From: Doryteuthis pealeii
Taxonomy: Eukaryota; Mollusca; Cephalopoda; Myopsida; Loliginidae
Assembly: GCA_023376005.1 (NCBI GenBank)
Contig: CM042142.1
Coordinates: 46,340,741-46,404,740 of the forward strand
Direction of reading: 5' to 3'
DNA length: 64,000 nt
The notes below the pieces were generated by a model, which did no database searches, was not told the origin of the DNA, and worked only from the letters and a program-made list of their open reading frames with translations. Positions 24,355 through 35,783 of this stretch are shown here, piece by piece. Every line of letters begins with the position of its first letter. Position 1 is the first letter of the stretch. The translations under genes were made by a program, and so were the position numbers.

Positions 24355-24639
24355 CAGGGCTGGGGTATCAGAACACAAAACCTTTGACTTGGACTCCTCT
24401 ATTTTTGGTAACCCCAACTCCTCTTTATGTAATTAAACGATCATAGCCTACAAATAAATATAAAACCATGATTTTTTTAATAATCTATTTATAAGGAGTG
24501 TGCACAATGTAACTTTACAGACTAACTCAGGGCCATATAATGTAAATTCAACTGGAGTGAGAATTGGTAAAACTATACCAAATCTGACCACAGCAAACCC
24601 TTAATTGGTCCTGACTCCAATTCCAAATCAATAGCCCTG
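24355..24639. mobile_element. hAT-type miniature element with perfect 8-bp duplication
   Basis: The left end is CAGGGCTGGGGTATCAGAAC and the right end is AATCAATAGCCCTG. The flanks are CTATATAT on both sides (24347-24354 and 24640-24647), a perfect 8-bp hAT-style target duplication. Its interior matches the 5798-6066 copy. Confidence 0.8.
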
Positions 24640-24689
24640 CTATATATGCAATACATATTTGTGCATAAATACTTTTATGTAGAAGACTC

Positions 24690-25331
24690 GGACCAAGTAA
24701 CCAATAAGTACCCCAGCTGGGAGCTGTTTTTAAAAGAACACCTTTTGCTTTTCACCGTAAACTCCCGGTTATTTGTTTACAAACAACAGAAATTTTTTTT
24801 GCATTAGAATTTCACTGTAAGATTTTTTTAAAGTTTGTTCATGTATATTTACAACCCAAAGGCATGTTTTTATACTAAAATAGTTTTCTATTTTATTAAA
24901 AAAAAATTGTTATTTATTGGTTACTTGGTCACAACGTCCTTTTATTTAAATAAACATAAAAAATATTTTGTAAATAAAAACTATTTTCGTTTAAATACAC
25001 ATATCTGCATTTCTCTTCTGATTAAATAAAAACTACTTTAATATAAAAATGTGTCTTTAATATAAAAAAGTGTCTTTCGTTTAAATTTTTATAATTTTAA
25101 ATATTCCTATTGAATTAACAACAACATAAAATAATTTTTTTTTTATTAAAATCAAAAACTATTTTAGTATAAAAATGTGCCTTTGGGTTGTAAATATACA
25201 TCTAAAATCTTAAGTGAAATTCGAATGCAAAAAAAATTCTGTTTGTAAACAAACAACCAGGAGTTTACAGAAAAGCAAAAGGTGTTCCTTTCAAACAGCT
25301 CCAGCTGGGGTGCTTATTGGTTACTTGGCCC
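24690..25331. mobile_element. Fold-back element with ~200-bp inverted arms
   Basis: The left arm starts GGACCAAGTAACCAATAAGT and the right arm ends with its complement ACTTGGCCC. The arms pair over about 200 bp, including CACCTTTTGCTTTTC, TTTGTTTACAAAC and ACAACCCAAAGGCA. AAGACTC flanks both sides (24683-24689 and 25333-25339), a 7-8-bp target duplication. The middle is AT-rich and has no coding capacity. The transcript would form a long duplex. Confidence 0.75.
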
Positions 25332-25494
25332 AAAGACTCAAATCTATTCAGAGATAAGAGGAACAGATTAATCTCACAAGCTTGTGTGTTCTATCTCCTT
25401 TGGATGCTTAACATTCCATCTTTTGAGCAGGATATCTCATTTTGGCCACAAGTCTAGCAAACACTACTGAAAAAGATCTGTTTAAAAATTATCA

Positions 25495-25730
25495 GGAATA
25501 ATTGATACCATATAACAAACAGATCCATTTGACCTATAGATGGAAACCTAACAGGTACTACCACTTTGAGTCAGAGTGAACCTGGGAGCAATGGCAATAA
25601 AGGGTACTCAACACTCCCCAGATCTCCAGATGCATTTTAAAGTCAGACTAAGGCCAATGCTTTATGGGAGCATCTATCTCTCTGCAGAGGATACAGTCAG
25701 AATATTCTAAGCCTCACCAACAAGGTAAGT
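25495..25730 (+). repeat. Repeat C distal end
   Basis: ATTTGACCTATAGATGGAAA, CTACCACTTTGAGTCAGAGT and TCTCCAGATGCATTTTAAAG match the end of repeat C. A family E MITE follows 16 bp later. Confidence 0.7.
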
Positions 25731-25746
25731 AGGGGGATAGCAGTGA

Positions 25747-26040
25747 TGCTGATAGCTTTTTAATTTAGTGCATCTTGGACGCACATATTTGCTTTGAAGG
25801 GAGAATTTATTGGTCCCAACCAAAGTTTCTTGATAAATTGTAGGGTTTTTATTTAGGATCTGGGGAAACAACTAAAGCCGTCTAACCCCTACCTTGTAAC
25901 CTATCTTGTGTAATTAATTTCTAAGAAGCTATTGAAATGCATTTACAGTTAGATTGAAATGATGAGAGAAGAAAAAAGAAAAACACTGGGATGCATGGAT
26001 ATGATTTTACTGCATCCTTTTAGATTTTTGTGCATCAGCA
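25747..26040 (+). mobile_element. MITE family E
   Basis: The copy starts TGCTGATAGCTTTTTAATTT and ends GTGCATCAGCA, continuing into GCTCTGAG, which mirrors the CTCAGAG extension of the 22.2-kb copy. The body contains GGGTTTTTATTTAGGATCTG and ACACTGGGATGCATGGATAT. Confidence 0.75.
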
Positions 26041-27190
26041 GCTCTGAGGATAGCATCAGTCATATTGGGGGATTTCAGAATAAAAGGGCATTGATTAGCT
26101 GAAATCATTCAAATCAACAGAAAAAAAAGAACATGAGAAAATGTTGGAAGAAAAGAGAAAATGAAATAGAAGATTAAGTGATACAGAAAAGGGAAAAATT
26201 ATAAAAAGTTATGATGAATGGAGAGAGAGAGAAAGAAAAGTATATCTAGTTTTTTTTCTCTCTCTCTCTCATATTTCAAGTAAAATTGAATAATGCCTTG
26301 TGTTTTCAAAATGATTTTTCATTAGTCTGTAGTGAGACCAATGTTGTGTGATTACTGTATGTGTACGTGTGTAAACAGTCACAATAATCTGAATGAATCT
26401 CTAAAAAGATGCAAAAGCATCATTGAAATAAATTTGATTTTACATATTCTAGCAACAATGAAGATAAAGCAAAACAATTATTAAAATTATTGGTTAATAT
26501 TGAGATGCATATTTATATATGAATATATACATACAATATAGTTAACAAAAAAGCCATTCATAGCCAATTCATAAGAAATGACATTATACTATACGAGTAG
26601 CAAAAAATTGTAAGAGATTTTGACATCTGAGATTTCCAACAGCAAATGAGTAATCACTGCCTTAAAAAAAAAATGTTCAGCATTTTTGTGAAAATGGACA
26701 AAATACAGAGATTTTGGAACTATGTTTTTTTCTGTCAAAAGATCAAGTTTTAAGATAAACAGATTACACCAAAATGAACAATGAAACTTTTATTTTAAAA
26801 AAAAAAATCAGATTTTTTTTTCTTTAAGAGACTTTTTTTTTAAAAATCCATTTTGCTTGAATACAGTTGGTAGTACTATGATGAATGTCATAAAAAAGTA
26901 GAAGAAAATTCCACTGGCTTATCACAGGACTATAGCTGGTGTCAGGTTCTCATCGTCTCAACTTTTCACAAGTGCTTGAAACTTAAAATAACCTCAAACA
27001 ATACTTTGAATCAAAAGTCATTGGAAGAATGTTAAAGAATTGCCTAACATCACCGACCCGACACCGTAATTTCAGCTTGTTAAATCAAAACTAATTAAAT
27101 TGGATTGCAATTATTGAAGAAATTCTAAACTATACATTCAAATAAAACTGAAAGATTCTGAATACAATTCAATAAAGATAAAGAGGAAAG
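26041..27190. other. Unassigned AT-rich DNA
   Basis: A (GA)n run at about 26220-26236 and a (CT)n run at 26257-26270 could form a weak inverted pair. No exon was seen. Confidence 0.5.
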
Positions 27191-27194
27191 CAAT

Positions 27195-27645
27195 TGTTAG
27201 AAGGAAAAGAATGGAGGGATTCTAACAGCAATTATTAAAAAAGACTCCAAAGAGTGAAACAGAAGAGAATAATAACGGATGGAGGGATTTTAACACTAAT
27301 TGAAGCCTCCAGAAAAGGAAATAGAAGAGGCCAGTAAAGGAGGGAGGGATTCTAACACTGTCAACAAAGAAGCCCCAGAGAATGAAACAGATGGTGGAGG
27401 TGTTCTAACAACCAACAGTCATTGAAGAAACCTCCAGAAAAAGAAAAGAAGAGGACAGTAAAGGAGGGAGGGATTCTAACACTGTCAACAAAAAAGCCTC
27501 CAGAGAATGAAACAGAAGGTGGAGGTGTTCTAACAACTAACAGTCACTGAAGAAACCTCCAGAAAAGGAAATAGAAGAGAACAATAAAGTTTTGAAGGAT
27601 TCTAGCTGTTATCAACATAAAAAAAAAAAGTCTCCACACCAATCA
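27195..27645 (+). repeat. Minisatellite with 124-bp higher-order period
   Basis: A and B units alternate. A starts AAAGGAGGGAGGGATTCTAA, then CACTGTCAAC. B starts GGTGGAGGTGTTCTAACAAC, then AACAGTCA.TGAAG and CCTCCAGAAAAGGAAA-like sequence. The A unit begins at 27336 and again at 27460, giving a 124-bp higher-order period. More diverged monomers flank both sides. The unit is purine-rich on the plus strand. Confidence 0.75.
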
Positions 27646-27867
27646 GAAATCAAATTGTAAAATGTGCCAGAATAAATAAAAGAACAATTTCAATGATGGA
27701 GCAATATCAACAAAAATTAATAAATAAAAAATTTAATCACATTTTGTTTCATGAAAATTAACCATCCTTCAATCATGTATTGTAGTCTATGATCTTAATA
27801 AATAATAAAGGAAAATATATTTTGGGGTCATTGATCTGATAAAAAAATTAAAAATATATGTGTGTAT

Positions 27868-27902
<35 letters not shown>

Positions 27903-28429
27903 ACTAATCATTGTAAAACTGGTTGAATATTGAATAATAAAAAGCAACAAAAAAAATCATTAAACACTCCAATTCTTTTTCTTTTTTCTCCAACCAAACA
28001 CAAAAGCTCAAAGAATTATAAAGAACAAAAGCAGATTTTCATTTTTTTTTTAATTCGATAATGCACTTGGTAACCCATAATGGGGCAAGGACTGTTCAGA
28101 GAAAATAGACTTTAATGAACAACAAGGGAAGCTCCATACAAGAAAGAATTTAAGTGTCAAAATTGGTTCTCCCAAAACAAATATATAACAAGGCCCAACC
28201 TCTTCAAAAAGGAAATAAAGATTTTTTATTATTTACAAATTAAAAGGAACGGAACAAAATCTCTTTACTAAGTTCTGCCAATCAAAATTAAACCGTGGCC
28301 TGTTGTTAATGCTAAAAACAATGAATGAACCATAAGGTCATGAAAAGCGGGTCATCATATTTACTTTGATCGTTCATTTTACCACATGACTGTTTGCAGG
28401 TTACAAAATATATATTAATGTGTTCAGAT
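27646..28429. other. Unassigned DNA with (AC)n-(AT)n
   Basis: A microsatellite lies at about 27865-27902. The rest is AT-rich and no gene was recognised. Confidence 0.5.
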
Positions 28430-28439
28430 TTTTTGGATA

Positions 28440-28570
28440 TAAGGCGTGTGATAAAAGCCCACTCATATTTATAGACTCTCCGAGAATCATGTGATCAACC
28501 TCTTGGCCAGTCACTGGCAGTACTCTGCTGCTGAACAATACTTAAACCCAAGAGTACTGGTCATAGCTAC
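28440..28570 (+). repeat. Low-copy repeat shared with 58550-58710
   Basis: ATTTATAGACTCTCCGAGAA, TGTGATC.ACCTCTTGGCCA, then GTCACTGGCAGTACT match the reverse complement of 58570-58672 (TTTATAGACTAGGCGAGGTC, then ATGTGGTCTATTCC and AGCCAATCACTGGCCATACT). The TTTATAGACT phrase in a promoter-like position could be part of an LTR, but no element ends were found. Confidence 0.5.
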
Positions 28571-28841
28571 TCATAACTACTTTGACTTTCATGGACGACA
28601 GACGTGGGATTATATCACTGGACCTTTGACAATACGCTGGATAGGACTTATGCAGTTACCAAAGGATTCGATAACTCAGGACTTACTTACTTAAGCCCTT
28701 TTCAACTGGCCAAGGATGGCATTTAAAAACTTAACACAATGAATTAAAAAAAAGTTTATTTATACTAAACAATTAATTTGTGAAATATTTCTTTTCCATT
28801 TCTTCAACAATTTAAATGATGCACAATTGTCCTTATTTTTT

Positions 28842-28873
<32 letters not shown>

Positions 28874-29324
28874 GGCAAGGCTCTCCTATAAAACGGATGA
28901 GCTTTCTGGCAACCTTGACATATATACCTATTTATCAGTTAAATTCCCCCCTTGCAGGTAGATGATGCTGATGGCCCAATACTTACACCCAGAATAGTGG
29001 TGGTTTCATTAGAATTTTATTCAACTTTCCAAATCTGATGCCAAAGGAATATCTACATTGCCTGAAAGACACAAAACTCAATGGCTACTAAAATCTCCCA
29101 GAAAACCCGTCTGAAACCTCAAGAGGAGTATAACTACTGGAAAAGCAGAGTGAAAATATATATCAAAAAGGCAAAAGTTCTAGAAATGATCAACTTGAAA
29201 AAAAATTATCTCTTCCAACAAAACAAATACATTTCTTATAGCGGAAGATGGTGCAACTTTCAAGAACGATTTGGAGTCGGTAATCAGAGTTCAAATCTTG
29301 GAGGATGCTCTTTGCTTGCTTACT
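28571..29324. other. Unassigned DNA with (AC)n-(AT)n at 28841-28873
   Basis: Two plus-strand frames (28491-28694 and 29081-29350) look protein-like in parts but have no recognisable domain. The second runs into repeat C. Confidence 0.45.
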
Positions 29325-30340
29325 TGCATCTAGGGTTATTTTATGCTTAGAGGTTAGAGAATCATGCTCATTGTACATTTATATTTACATTTTTGAGTAG
29401 CGGTTTATTATTTTTTTTGTTTTTTCCATTAATCCCATCTAATACAAATTAGCACATAGTTCTATGGCTTCAAGTATTCTTTTCTAATACTAATAATTAC
29501 AGGGTTTCAAGTAATTATTTATAATAATCATCTGTTTGCATACAGTTATATGATATCAAGTAACAAATAATAATCCATAGTAAATAATTATAGCTTCAAG
29601 TAACTATTCTTAATATAATTTACCGTTATAAAATAAAGTATACCTAAAGTAGGAAGCGCGTGGTTAAAGTTATGGGAAATGGACCCATTGCCCCCCCAAG
29701 TTCAAATCCTGGACGTGGTAATTGCATTTCACTTAGCGCTAATACCCTTGGGAAAGGTATGAATCCTACAGTCCCTCCAGCTATATGTAAATAGTAGGGC
29801 AGACTGGGCTCTTTAACCTTTGTTAGGCAACTGGTCTAGGAGAAGGAAAACTCTGAATTCAAACCTGTTAAACTCCGCTTGCTTAGGAAATTGAACTTGT
29901 GTCACATCCTGCTCGTGTGGAGGGGTTGGTAAATATATATAAAGTATATCTAATACTAATAATAATTCCATTTACAAATAGTCATTTGTTTGCACATAGA
30001 TATATAGTTTCAAGTAACTAACAATGATTTTAGTAAACAATTATAGTCTCAAGTAACTATTCTTAATACAAATAATTTAGTTATATGGCATCAAGTATTC
30101 CTATCAAATACAAATAATTCTTAAACGGATAGATGGTCTTCTAATAGGTACTACCACTGCAATCTGAGTGGATTTGGGAGTGATGGCAACGAAGGAGTAC
30201 TCCACACTCCCCATATCTCCTAAACTGGAGCCTGACTATTAGATGTACTTTAGGGTTTTTACCCAAACATTTTTTTATGGGAGGGGGTTACCCCCCCCCC
30301 TTCAAAGGATATATTCAGCATAAATCAAACCTTGCTGACA
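29325..30340 (+). repeat. Repeat C, full-length copy split by SINE B
   Basis: The head is TAGGGTTATTTTATGCTTAG (29330). The tandem-unit middle is interrupted at about 29641 by a SINE B and resumes at about 29941. The distal end includes GGATTTGGGAGTGATGGCAA and TAGATGTACTTTAGGGTTTT. Confidence 0.75.
29645..29940 (+). mobile_element. SINE family B, full-length copy
   Basis: A decayed tRNA-like head (GCGTGGTTAAAGTTATGG, then B-box-like AAGTTCAAATCCTGGAC) is followed by the complete family body (TAATACCCTTGGGAAAGGTA, GTAGGGCAGACTGGGCTCTT, AACTGGTCTAGGAGAAGGAA) and ends GGAGGGGTTGGTAAATATAT. It is inserted inside repeat C. Confidence 0.8.
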
Positions 30341-30344
30341 TGAT

Positions 30345-30388
30345 GTGAGGCTGTTTGCATTTCATTTCACGCTAATACCCTGTGGAGA
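30345..30388 (+). repeat. SINE B fragment
   Basis: GGCTGTTTGCATTTCATTTC, then ACGCTAATACCCT is an internal piece of SINE B, cut by the adjoining family E MITE. Confidence 0.6.
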
Positions 30389-30389
30389 G

Positions 30390-30699
30390 TTCAGAGATAG
30401 GTAAAAAAATCTAAAAAGACTCAGTAAAATTGCATTCATGCATCCCAGTGTTTTTCTTTTTTCTTCCCCCACAACTTCAAGCAGTGAATACATTTCAATA
30501 TTTTCTTAGAAATGAATTACACAGGATAGGTTACAAAGTAGGAGTTAGACAGCTTTAGTTATTTACCCAGATCATAAATAAAAACCCTACAATTTATTAA
30601 GAAACTTTAGTTGGGACCCATAAATTTTCCCAGGGACTCATTCAAAGCAAATATGTGCATCCCAGGACACACTAAATCAAAAAGCTATCAGCTTCACTG
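30390..30699 (-). mobile_element. MITE family E
   Basis: The body matches the family in minus orientation (TTAGAAATGAATTACACAGG, then ATAGGTTACAAAGTAGGAGT). The right end CTATCAGCTTCACTG is intact. The left end TCAGAGATAGGTA has lost part of the TGCTG. Confidence 0.7.
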
Positions 30700-30717
30700 G
30701 GAGTTACGCACTAAATA

Positions 30718-30885
30718 AAGCTCAAGCAGCGGCCAGTCTTAAAAATTGCATATATCCCTTCGGCATTCTTCTTTTGGGGTGCCTCACGAACTGGGCAATA
30801 AACCCAGCCCTGCTCCTTTAAATCAAGGGGGCTGGTGTTGCCTGGGAGGATGAACCCCTGGCATTCATGCTGATATTATATATCT
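30718..30885 (-). repeat. Repeat G, shared with 61040-61260
   Basis: The reverse complement of this stretch and 61040-61260 share GCAGGGCTGGGTTTATTGCC, a GAGGC.CCCC segment and GAATGCCGA. It is relatively GC-rich. The ends are not defined and the type is unknown. It may be a SINE body. Confidence 0.55.
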
Positions 30886-30968
30886 TACAGACACAGGAAC
30901 CAAAGCTCCTATGTCAAGATAAGTATAGCCTTTTATTCATAATGCATTTATCATAGGTTTCACTCACT

Positions 30969-31366
30969 TCAGCATTAGACAAAGACAAAGAGCCTTGGAA
31001 TCCCCCTCAATAGATTTCAAGTTTCCATAAACTTACCAATACTATTGAAACTATAACGAGTGATACCAATTCACTTTCTGTTCAACCTGGATTACCACAA
31101 GTAGCGGCCAGTAAACAAAAACGATGTTACTTTTATGGCAAATAAAAACACATGTCTAGACAAAATTGTCCAGCTAAAAATGGCACTTACAGAAATGCCA
31201 CTGGTCAAATGTCTGTTGTAGCTTGAAAATTGCAAAAAAAAAAGAAAAAAGCACAGCTACTAAAATCAACACCTAAATTACTGGATATTGATGGAAATGA
31301 GGTTACAGTAGAACAACCAATACTTGCCACTATTAGGAATAACAATCAAGGTAATGCAGCATCCCC
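30969..31366 (+). pseudogene. LTR-retrotransposon gag/pol-junction relic with zinc knuckle
   Basis: One reading frame with three in-frame stops translates to a stretch with KRCYFYGK, then KHMSRQNCPAKNGTY. This resembles a Gag nucleocapsid zinc knuckle (C-x2-C-x4-H-type) in which the second cysteine has become tyrosine, followed by the remnants of a second knuckle. Downstream, LLDIDGNEVTVEQPILATI would sit where the protease region begins in Gypsy-like elements. The frame runs into (AC)n-(AT)n. It is decayed and cannot be expressed as an intact protein. The superfamily (Gypsy or BEL) is inferred. Confidence 0.55.
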
Positions 31367-31368
31367 TT

Positions 31369-31411
<43 letters not shown>
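31367..31411. repeat. (AC)n-(AT)n microsatellite
   Basis: ACACACACATATATAT run at the 3' border of the gag relic. Confidence 0.9.
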
Positions 31412-31415
<4 letters not shown>

Positions 31416-31559
31416 GCAAGAAATCTAATTTGAAAGATCAGAGTATAAAATTCAGCGGTAGCATTATACTCAATTGCAAAAAATTTTTTTTTAATTACTA
31501 TATTATGGTAACAAACCAATTTACAAAATTTGTAGTATAAATTCCATCAATAACTATTA

Positions 31560-31915
31560 TGATTGATTGATTGATCAATTTTAACGGCATGTCAACCCAT
31601 CTGGGATTATATTATGCCTACAGGCTAGAGAATCATGTTAATTTTACATTCATATTTACATTTTTTGAGTAGCTGTTTCTGAAATTTTGTTTTTTTTTAC
31701 ACATCAAATCAAATACAAATAATTTTTAAACAGATCTATTGTCCTATAGATGGAACTAACAGGTTCCACACTTCAGATCAGTGGACCTGGGAGTAATGGC
31801 AACAAATGTATACTCTACATCCTACCCAGAACACCATTTTTTTTTTTTTTGTGTAAGGGATAGGGTCTTGTCCCTACGCAAGAGAAACAGCATATTCTGG
31901 GCCCTGCCAACAGGG
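31560..31915 (+). repeat. Repeat C, internally deleted copy
   Basis: The head is GGCATGTCAACCCATCTGGG and the distal end is GTGGACCTGGGAGTAATGGC. The tandem middle is almost absent. It ends with GGGCCCTGCCAACAGG. Confidence 0.7.
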
Positions 31916-32084
31916 TTACCAATAACTATTAGAAGAGTCATATGACATATCAATTTTTTTTAGAATATGAACCTCTTCACATTTTTTGCAGTGTCATGAG
32001 ATGGTATCAACCAGGACCTTAATGTACATGGAGTTTTCATAAGTGATTCATTTATAACAAAATTCTTTCGAGCTATTGTTAGTA

Positions 32085-32270
32085 GTAAAAAGTCTGGTGT
32101 GGCCTATTGTTAGTATCAGCCAAACAGTGAGGGAACCTAACCCCTTTTTGCTAGTTCTAGATCAGGGAGATTGTTTTTTTGCTGAGATGGACCATCACAC
32201 CTACTGTCAGCTCCACACAGATCAGATTACTCAAGCTGTGCTACTCATGCACTGGTTTGGGGACCAGGAA
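32085..32270 (-). mobile_element. SINE family A, headless copy
   Basis: The plus strand shows GTGGCCTATTGTTAGTATCA at the SINE's 3' side and ends near ATGCACTGGTTTGGGGACCA, before the tRNA-like head. Confidence 0.7.
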
Positions 32271-33197
32271 AGAAAAGGTAAATTCAAACCAAATTTTAAC
32301 TTTAAATTAACTTGATTCATTTTAACTTTTAAAATTTTAACAAAACTATTTGAAATGTGTGAACAGATTTGAAAACAAACATACAACTAAACATCTATGC
32401 ACCTATTTGTCTGTCAATCACAAAAAAAAAAAAGAAAAAAAAAAAGGGTTGAACGATAATTTTACATTTAAAAATCTGTGTTACATTTTTTAAAGAGAAG
32501 AAAAAAAGGAAGATCAGCAATAAATTACCTTCCAACATGAACATTTAGGTTTTTAAAACTTGCTGTGATAGTACATCCTTTTTCTTAAAATATTTTTAAA
32601 ACTTTAACTGTACCTGGGGTCGCATTAAATAAAAAGATAAAATATATTACCGATTTTAGATTTATATTCAAGACTGCACTACACTGAAATAAATACAGTG
32701 CATGTCTGCATTACATATATAGGACGTTTAAAAAAAATGGTATCATTTCATTTGGAAATGACTGCTATCATTTGAGATGTAAATATACAAGTCCAGCTCC
32801 TGCCAAACACACTGCAGCATGTCATGGGTAATAGTCTCCAGTGTGCAGAGATTTTCTGCTTGAGTTCCTTTATGCTTTAGGAGGAGGGTGAGAGGACATT
32901 AACCAAGTAAGGCCCCATTTTCAGTTTGAAAATTTTCTCAATTCCATTTCCACTTTTGATAAATTCCTTTTTGGTAAATTCCGTTTTTTTTCTCATTTTT
33001 ATAGTATTTTATGAGAAAATTGCAATAAAATATGCCATAATTATTATAAAAACTGAAAACGAAAACATAATTTAAAGTTTTATTACATTTAAAGAAACAG
33101 CAAATACCTACAAATTTTTTGAAATGTTAAAATCAAAGTCCAAAAAGTGGAGGTACCAAAAATAGAGGAGTCAGAGTTTTGCATTCCGACTCCACAG

Positions 33198-33234
<37 letters not shown>

Positions 33235-34100
33235 TTTTAAATATTAGTTTTGTTGTATAAGACTTTTCACAAAAGTGCACAGATATTATACCTATCATAT
33301 ATATAAATGATAACTTACAAAATTTAAAAAAAAAAAAAAAATCCCTTAACCTTAACAGAAAAAAATCAAAATTCCACACCACATCTCAAAGAGTATGAAC
33401 GAGAACTACTTTTAATGAAGTTCCTTATGATGGAAAAATAGATGTCTGTGGCCTGGAATGAAATTTTGAAGATGTTTTGGGCTCAATTGTTTTTGGGAAT
33501 TTTATGAGCTCAGGTACATGTTATCTTAGGGCAAAGGATTCAAAAAATTAAATTTCCAAACATTGTCCAATTCAAAACCTCTTGACCACTTTAATAACTT
33601 TTTATCATTATGGCACAAAATGGATTCCAAATTGCAGAGCTTATCTACAACTTACAAATGCAACGACATACTTATCCCAAACTAGATATCTCTCCCAAAG
33701 TCCAATGCAATAGTCATTAAAAAGTTTTTTTTAATGACTATGCTACTTTGCATAAGCCTAAATTTACCCCTTCACCCACTTGGTTGCTTGTAAATGATGC
33801 CTTAGGTGGTACCAATTCTCAAGACAAATGTCCATTAGCTTTCCACTCACAATCACTGCCTGCTATGAAAAGATAATAGGCAGTGACTGAATAAATAGCA
33901 GCCACCATTACAGACAGTAATAGAAAATGCTAATGTCTATTGCACAGTTCCAAACTTTACTGATTAGTACAGTTTTATTTTTATGTAAAAAAAAAAAAAA
34001 TTTAGAGAGGAAAAAATAACCTGGCAATATTTTAAATTGGTAGATTTAGTGACATTATTTACCAGTTAAGAAAAGAAATTGAAACTACTGTAAGTATGCA
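32271..34100. other. Unassigned DNA; hAT end fragment and (AT)n near 33160-33230
   Basis: 33165-33202 carries GAGGAGTCAGAGTTTTGCAT, then TCCGACTCCACAGCCCT, the right end of a hAT-type miniature element, followed by (AT)n at 33203-33231. The balanced region 33400-33900 is not recognised. Confidence 0.5.
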
Positions 34101-34104
34101 TTTA

Positions 34105-34388
34105 TTCAGCCCCTCTACCACAGGCAGAATGTGACACAAGGTCAATTTTAAGCAGAGTACAGCTGGTTTGAATTCAGTTTTCTTTTACCTGGACTGGTTA
34201 TCTAACCAAAGCTATATAACAAAAAAATTAAAAAAACATTCTGCTTTATTTACCCATAGTTGAGGGGAAGAACAGATGAATTCATGCCTTTCCCAAAGTC
34301 ATTAGCAGGAAGGGAAATACAAACAGCCGTGTCCAGGATTTGAACTCGGTTGCAGAGTCCATTTCCTATGATGATAACATTACACCAC
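34105..34388 (-). mobile_element. SINE family B with tRNA-like head
   Basis: On the minus strand, GTGTAATGTTATCATC, then B-box-like GAGTTCAAATCCTGGAC is followed by the family body and AGAGGGGCTGAATAAATGC at the 3' end. It is diverged, with an A-rich insert near 34222-34237. Confidence 0.7.
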
Positions 34389-34689
34389 ATATTCACTGTA
34401 GTAACGGTCATGAAAAAATTTTAAATTAAATTTTGCCATAAAAATATATGATACTTCTAAAATATAGATTGATATAAGATTTTGGGTTTTTAAATTATCA
34501 AAATCAATTGACAACATTTGGAAATAAGAACTTGAAGTTGAAAAAGCTGTTTTCATTGACAAATCATATTTATAGTAAAAACTATTCAAGACAGAGCAAT
34601 GAAATTTGGCATGTCTATGTAAAATTTGCTGCTAAACTTCATGGAATGAAAAACAACATAACTCATCCCTTGAGTGTTGTATAGTAGCA

Positions 34690-34870
34690 ATACTCAAAGC
34701 TGGGTATACACTAAACTGAATCTATTCAGGAGATCTAGGAAGTGTGGAGTAATAGATCTGTTTAAAAATCACTTATATTTGATAGGACTATATCATATCA
34801 ATAAACACAATTCCTAACCGCTACGTATAAAATAAAACTAGATGAGCTGCCATATTAAAATCCATCAAGC
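34690..34870 (-). repeat. Repeat C, minus-strand fragment
   Basis: The reverse complement contains the ATTACTCCACACTTCCTAGA phrase and the GATTTTAATATGGCAGCTCA head with a large internal deletion. Confidence 0.6.
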
Positions 34871-35232
34871 AATAAAAAAAAGTAGGAACTGTTTGGAATC
34901 CATAGAAACCAAAAACAAAATTGCATATATAACATTAATAATGATAATAATAATTAGAATACAATAAAATAAACAAATAACAAAAGACAACACCTATATA
35001 AATATAACACATGCTTAATGGAACAACCCATTGTTGTATTGTTCTTACATTCCCCCTGAAGACCCATGACAGGACAGAAAGTACTTGGAGCTAATAAGCT
35101 ATGGCAGATACATCAGCCAATTTCAGCCTGACATCATATCTATTTGGCAATTTGAAAGGACGATGAACAAAATTTGCAGACACAAAATGGCTGCACAGTT
35201 CAACGAAATATGTCTGAAAGAAAAAATGCTGC

Positions 35233-35283
<51 letters not shown>

Positions 35284-35783
35284 TGGTGTACTTATTTTTG
35301 AGCTGTTACCACATGCACAGAGTCTGTACAGAATGTATCTAGCCATTTAGAATATCTAAAGTACCAGGTGCACAATAACTTTGCAACAAATCAGACTTTA
35401 CTGCACATGCATGAACAGTCACTTTCTGTGGGGTTATTCAGTTCACAATGAGACCGTATAACCATCATATTTTTGCTGACCAAGTAGATTTTTCACAGCT
35501 TGTACAGGTTCATTTTTAGTAAAACATTGCATCACCCAAGTCACTGTGGTCCTGAGTTTGCTGCCTCTGATTTCTACCTTTGCTTAAAGTTAAAAAATCA
35601 CTGTTGAAATAGTGCAGATGAAGAAAAAGAACACAAAAATGCAGCTGGTGTTGATCTTGAAAAGGGACATTGCAAAGTAGAAGTGATGCTGGGATGAGGT
35701 GTGTGGAGGTTTAATAAGGGAATATTTGGACAAGGACAAAGTCACCATTTCCATAGGTTGGCTATTTTTTGGTTTATATTAAA
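34871..35783. other. Unassigned DNA with a 40-bp (AT)n tract
   Basis: (AT)n occurs at 35239-35281. The frame across it is a microsatellite artefact. The stretch 35343-35760 is not recognised. Confidence 0.5.

Noticed and set aside
28491..29350. Two protein-like plus-strand frames
   Set aside because: One overlaps a low-copy repeat and the other runs into repeat C. There is no domain or clear splice site. Kept only as unassigned DNA.
35085..35342. 85-codon frame ending in Tyr-Ile repeats
   Set aside because: The Tyr-Ile run is translated (AT)n. The rest has no recognisable domain. The same applies to 4798-4989 and 33200-33382.
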